A DNA stretch of 23,085 nt from an uncultured Lachnospiraceae bacterium (GTDB taxonomy: Bacteria > Bacillota > Clostridia > Lachnospirales > Lachnospiraceae), in NCBI GenBank assembly GCA_910579735.1, contig CAJTUZ010000035.1:1-23085 (forward strand). The letters run 5' to 3'. The position numbers and the translations under genes are program-made. Below are positions 21,735 through 23,085 of the stretch, piece after piece. Position 1 is the stretch's first letter. The number at the start of each line of letters is the position of its first letter. The notes under the pieces were generated by a model. It made no database searches. It saw only the letters and a list, made by a program, of their open reading frames with translations, and was not told the origin of the DNA.

Positions 21735-22637
21735 TTAACTGTTCAGGCGGTTGATCTGACTGATGAAGTTTTCCACCTGTTTCAAATGTTCTTTGTTCCT
21801 TCGACTCTCTCCTTTCGCCATTTCCTTCCGGTAAGCGGTCGGAGACATCTTCTTCATCTGCCGGAATGCCTTGGCAAACACCATCGGATCACTGTATCCG
21901 CAGGAAAATGCAATACTCTCCACGGGAAGCGATGTCAGCTGCAAAAGCTCCGTGGCTTTCGTAATACGAAAAGTTGTCAGAAACTGCTGCGGCGACATAT
22001 CCATGGATTTTTGAAAAAGTGTGTATAAATAACTTCTGTTAATGCAGACATAATCCGCAACATCCGTTACTTTGATCGGATTGCAGTAATTATTCTGAAT
22101 AAAAGAAACTGCCTTCCGCACATACGTATTGGCCCTGTCCTCTTCACTTTTCTCCGTCACCGCGGCGCTCTCTGCGATCACGGAAAGAAAAATGCCGAGC
22201 TGGCCGTTTCTGCGCAGCTCATTTGACATACCAAATGTATTATGTTCCATCATATCCTTTACGATCTGATATAATTCCTCCGAGCGTTCGGATCGAAAGA
22301 CAGGCTGCCGGACCGACAGTCCCATGCTGCCGACATACTCCGCCGCCTGCACGCCGCTGAATCCTACCCACACATAAGTCCAGGGTTCCTCTTCATCCGC
22401 CTGATAAAACGCAAGCTCATCCGGCGTGATCAAAAAGCCGTAACCTTCCTCCAACGGATATTTTTTTCCGCCGATCGCAAAATTTCCCCTGCCGCTTATA
22501 ATGTAATGGATCAGATAGTGCGGCTTTAGCGCCGGCCCGAAGCTGTGAAGCGGCTCCGTCTGTGACATACCGCAGCAGTTCACATACAGACTGCCGCTCT
22601 TTTCCCCGGCAAATTCCAATTTATATGCCTTTTCCAT
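21735..22637 (-). CDS. AraC-family transcriptional regulator
   Basis: 300 residues. The N-terminal part (about 10-110) is a cupin-type sugar-sensing domain (PHYLIHYIISGRGNFAIGGKKYPLEEGYGFLI). The C-terminal AraC double helix-turn-helix spans about 170-280: KAVSFIQNNYCNPIKVTDVADYVCINRSYLYTLF for the first motif and ATELLQLTSLPVESIAFSCGYSDPMVFAKAFRQ for the second, with the signature proline run KMSPTAYRKE. A charged tail of about 20 residues follows. AGGAG precedes the start. It lies on the same strand upstream of galK, so control of galKT is the natural guess, but it could equally control a sugar gene set outside the window. It is 22 bases downstream of the small hypothetical gene. Confidence 0.93.
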   Translation of the reverse strand: MEKAYKLEFAGEKSGSLYVNCCGMSQTEPLHSFGPALKPHYLIHYIISGRGNFAIGGKKYPLEEGYGFLITPDELAFYQADEEEPWTYVWVGFSGVQAAEYVGSMGLSVRQPVFRSERSEELYQIVKDMMEHNTFGMSNELRRNGQLGIFLSVIAESAAVTEKSEEDRANTYVRKAVSFIQNNYCNPIKVTDVADYVCINRSYLYTLFQKSMDMSPQQFLTTFRITKATELLQLTSLPVESIAFSCGYSDPMVFAKAFRQMKKMSPTAYRKEMAKGESRRNKEHLKQVENFISQINRLNS

Positions 22638-22659
22638 ACCTGACTCCTATCCCCTCTCC

Positions 22660-22989
22660 CTATTCCCGGTGGATATCAAAAGGACATGCCTCCTGTAGTC
22701 CGCTCCGCAGCAGCTCTTCCATCTGTCCGTCCCATTCATCGGAGGGATTATACAGCCTGACCATACGCAGCAGACGCCTGATTTTCTCATCTTCCGGTTT
22801 CTTATCCTCATATTCCCGCAGAACGCTCTCCCGCATTTCTTTCAGATTCGCGGCTTCTTCCGGCAGAGAAATACCCGCCTGATTCATCAGAAATCCGACC
22901 GCATAAGACAGCTCATAATTTCCTGTTATAATACTGGTATCATTTCCGCACTTGATAATGACGGCCTGCCTCGCCAAAGATGTGACCAT
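22660..22989 (-). CDS. Small conserved-looking protein of unknown function
   Basis: 109 residues that I do not recognise. The protein is soluble and mostly helical, with a charged middle (NLKEMRESVLREYEDKKPED) and no signal peptide or membrane segment. It starts MVTSLARQAVIIKCGNDTSI. I chose ATG 22989 because a perfect AGGAGG lies seven bases upstream; the open frame extends to an ATG at 23043, but that part covers a palindrome at 23022-23037. It is followed 22 bases later by the AraC-type gene and is probably cotranscribed with it. No function is proposed. Confidence 0.75.
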   Translation of the reverse strand: MVTSLARQAVIIKCGNDTSIITGNYELSYAVGFLMNQAGISLPEEAANLKEMRESVLREYEDKKPEDEKIRRLLRMVRLYNPSDEWDGQMEELLRSGLQEACPFDIHRE

Positions 22990-23021
22990 ACGAATGCCTC
23001 CTGATTTATTTTCTCCCTTTT

Positions 23022-23037
23022 CGGGAAAGTGTTCCCG
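23022..23037. promoter_or_regulatory. 6+6 palindrome upstream of the small hypothetical gene
   Basis: CGGGAA-agtg-TTCCCG is a perfect inverted repeat about 30 bases before the AGGAGG-guided start at 22989. The DNA further upstream (23041-23085) is AT-rich and may hold the promoter, with a TTGCAG at the window edge. The palindrome could be an operator near the transcription start or a leader hairpin. Confidence 0.4.
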
Positions 23038-23085
23038 GTGCATAAATTTTTCTTTTTAAAATATATTTCTATGCAAAATCTGCAA

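Overview
The window looks like a chromosomal segment of a low-to-mid GC Gram-positive anaerobe of the class Clostridia, most likely a Lachnospiraceae-type gut bacterium. The grounds are strong AGGAGG-type ribosome binding sites, MutS2 and YhaM (Firmicutes housekeeping proteins), the class II type of GalT, a VanW-domain protein, a B12-binding radical SAM protein with a DUF4080-like tail, and an RlmD-type rRNA methyltransferase with a C-terminal extension I associate with this group. No rRNA, tRNA, CRISPR array, insertion sequence or phage gene was seen. This is an inference from protein families; no search was run.

Layout. 1-116: the 5' end of an unidentified minus-strand gene, cut by the window edge. 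193-4483: a minus-strand operon reading from a good promoter at 4455-4483 through a membrane-anchored HtrA-like protein, the exoribonuclease YhaM and the methyltransferase RlmD to a clear terminator at 193-218. 4567-9159: a plus-strand run of mutS2, an OmpR-type response regulator and its sensor kinase. 9176-14115: a minus-strand run of a newly noted 35-residue membrane miniprotein, a secreted VanW protein, an AIR-synthase-like enzyme, an Lrp/AsnC regulator, a PLP aminotransferase (4-base overlap with the regulator gene) and the tRNA methyltransferase TrmL. 14154-14762: a membrane-anchored protein of unknown function, starting 38 bases from the miniprotein and overlapping the next gene tail to tail. 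14728-17925: a minus-strand operon of the radical SAM protein, endonuclease III and a DEDDh exonuclease. 17926-18585: an AT-rich regulatory region and a small XRE-type regulator. 18755-22989: a minus-strand region of a small hypothetical gene, an AraC regulator, galK and galT, ending at a bidirectional terminator.

How the genes work together. galK and galT give two of the three Leloir steps for galactose; the AraC regulator just upstream is the natural candidate controller, and the gal promoter region has a 7+7 palindrome where the -35 box should be. Nth and the exonuclease are DNA-repair or processing enzymes; why a B12 radical SAM protein leads their operon is not clear. The response regulator and kinase form a complete two-component system with no evident target in the window.

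Most of the window is ordinary core genome. The best leads beyond it are: (1) the HtrA-like protein has lost all three catalytic residues and should be a pseudoprotease; (2) RlmD carries an extra domain of about 90 residues with no role in the known methyltransferase fold; (3) a 35-residue membrane miniprotein has a near-consensus promoter and ribosome binding site but is easily missed; (4) three copies of an ATTC-N6-GAAT palindrome precede the XRE regulator; (5) an 11-bp tandem repeat sits behind the radical SAM promoter. None proves a new system.
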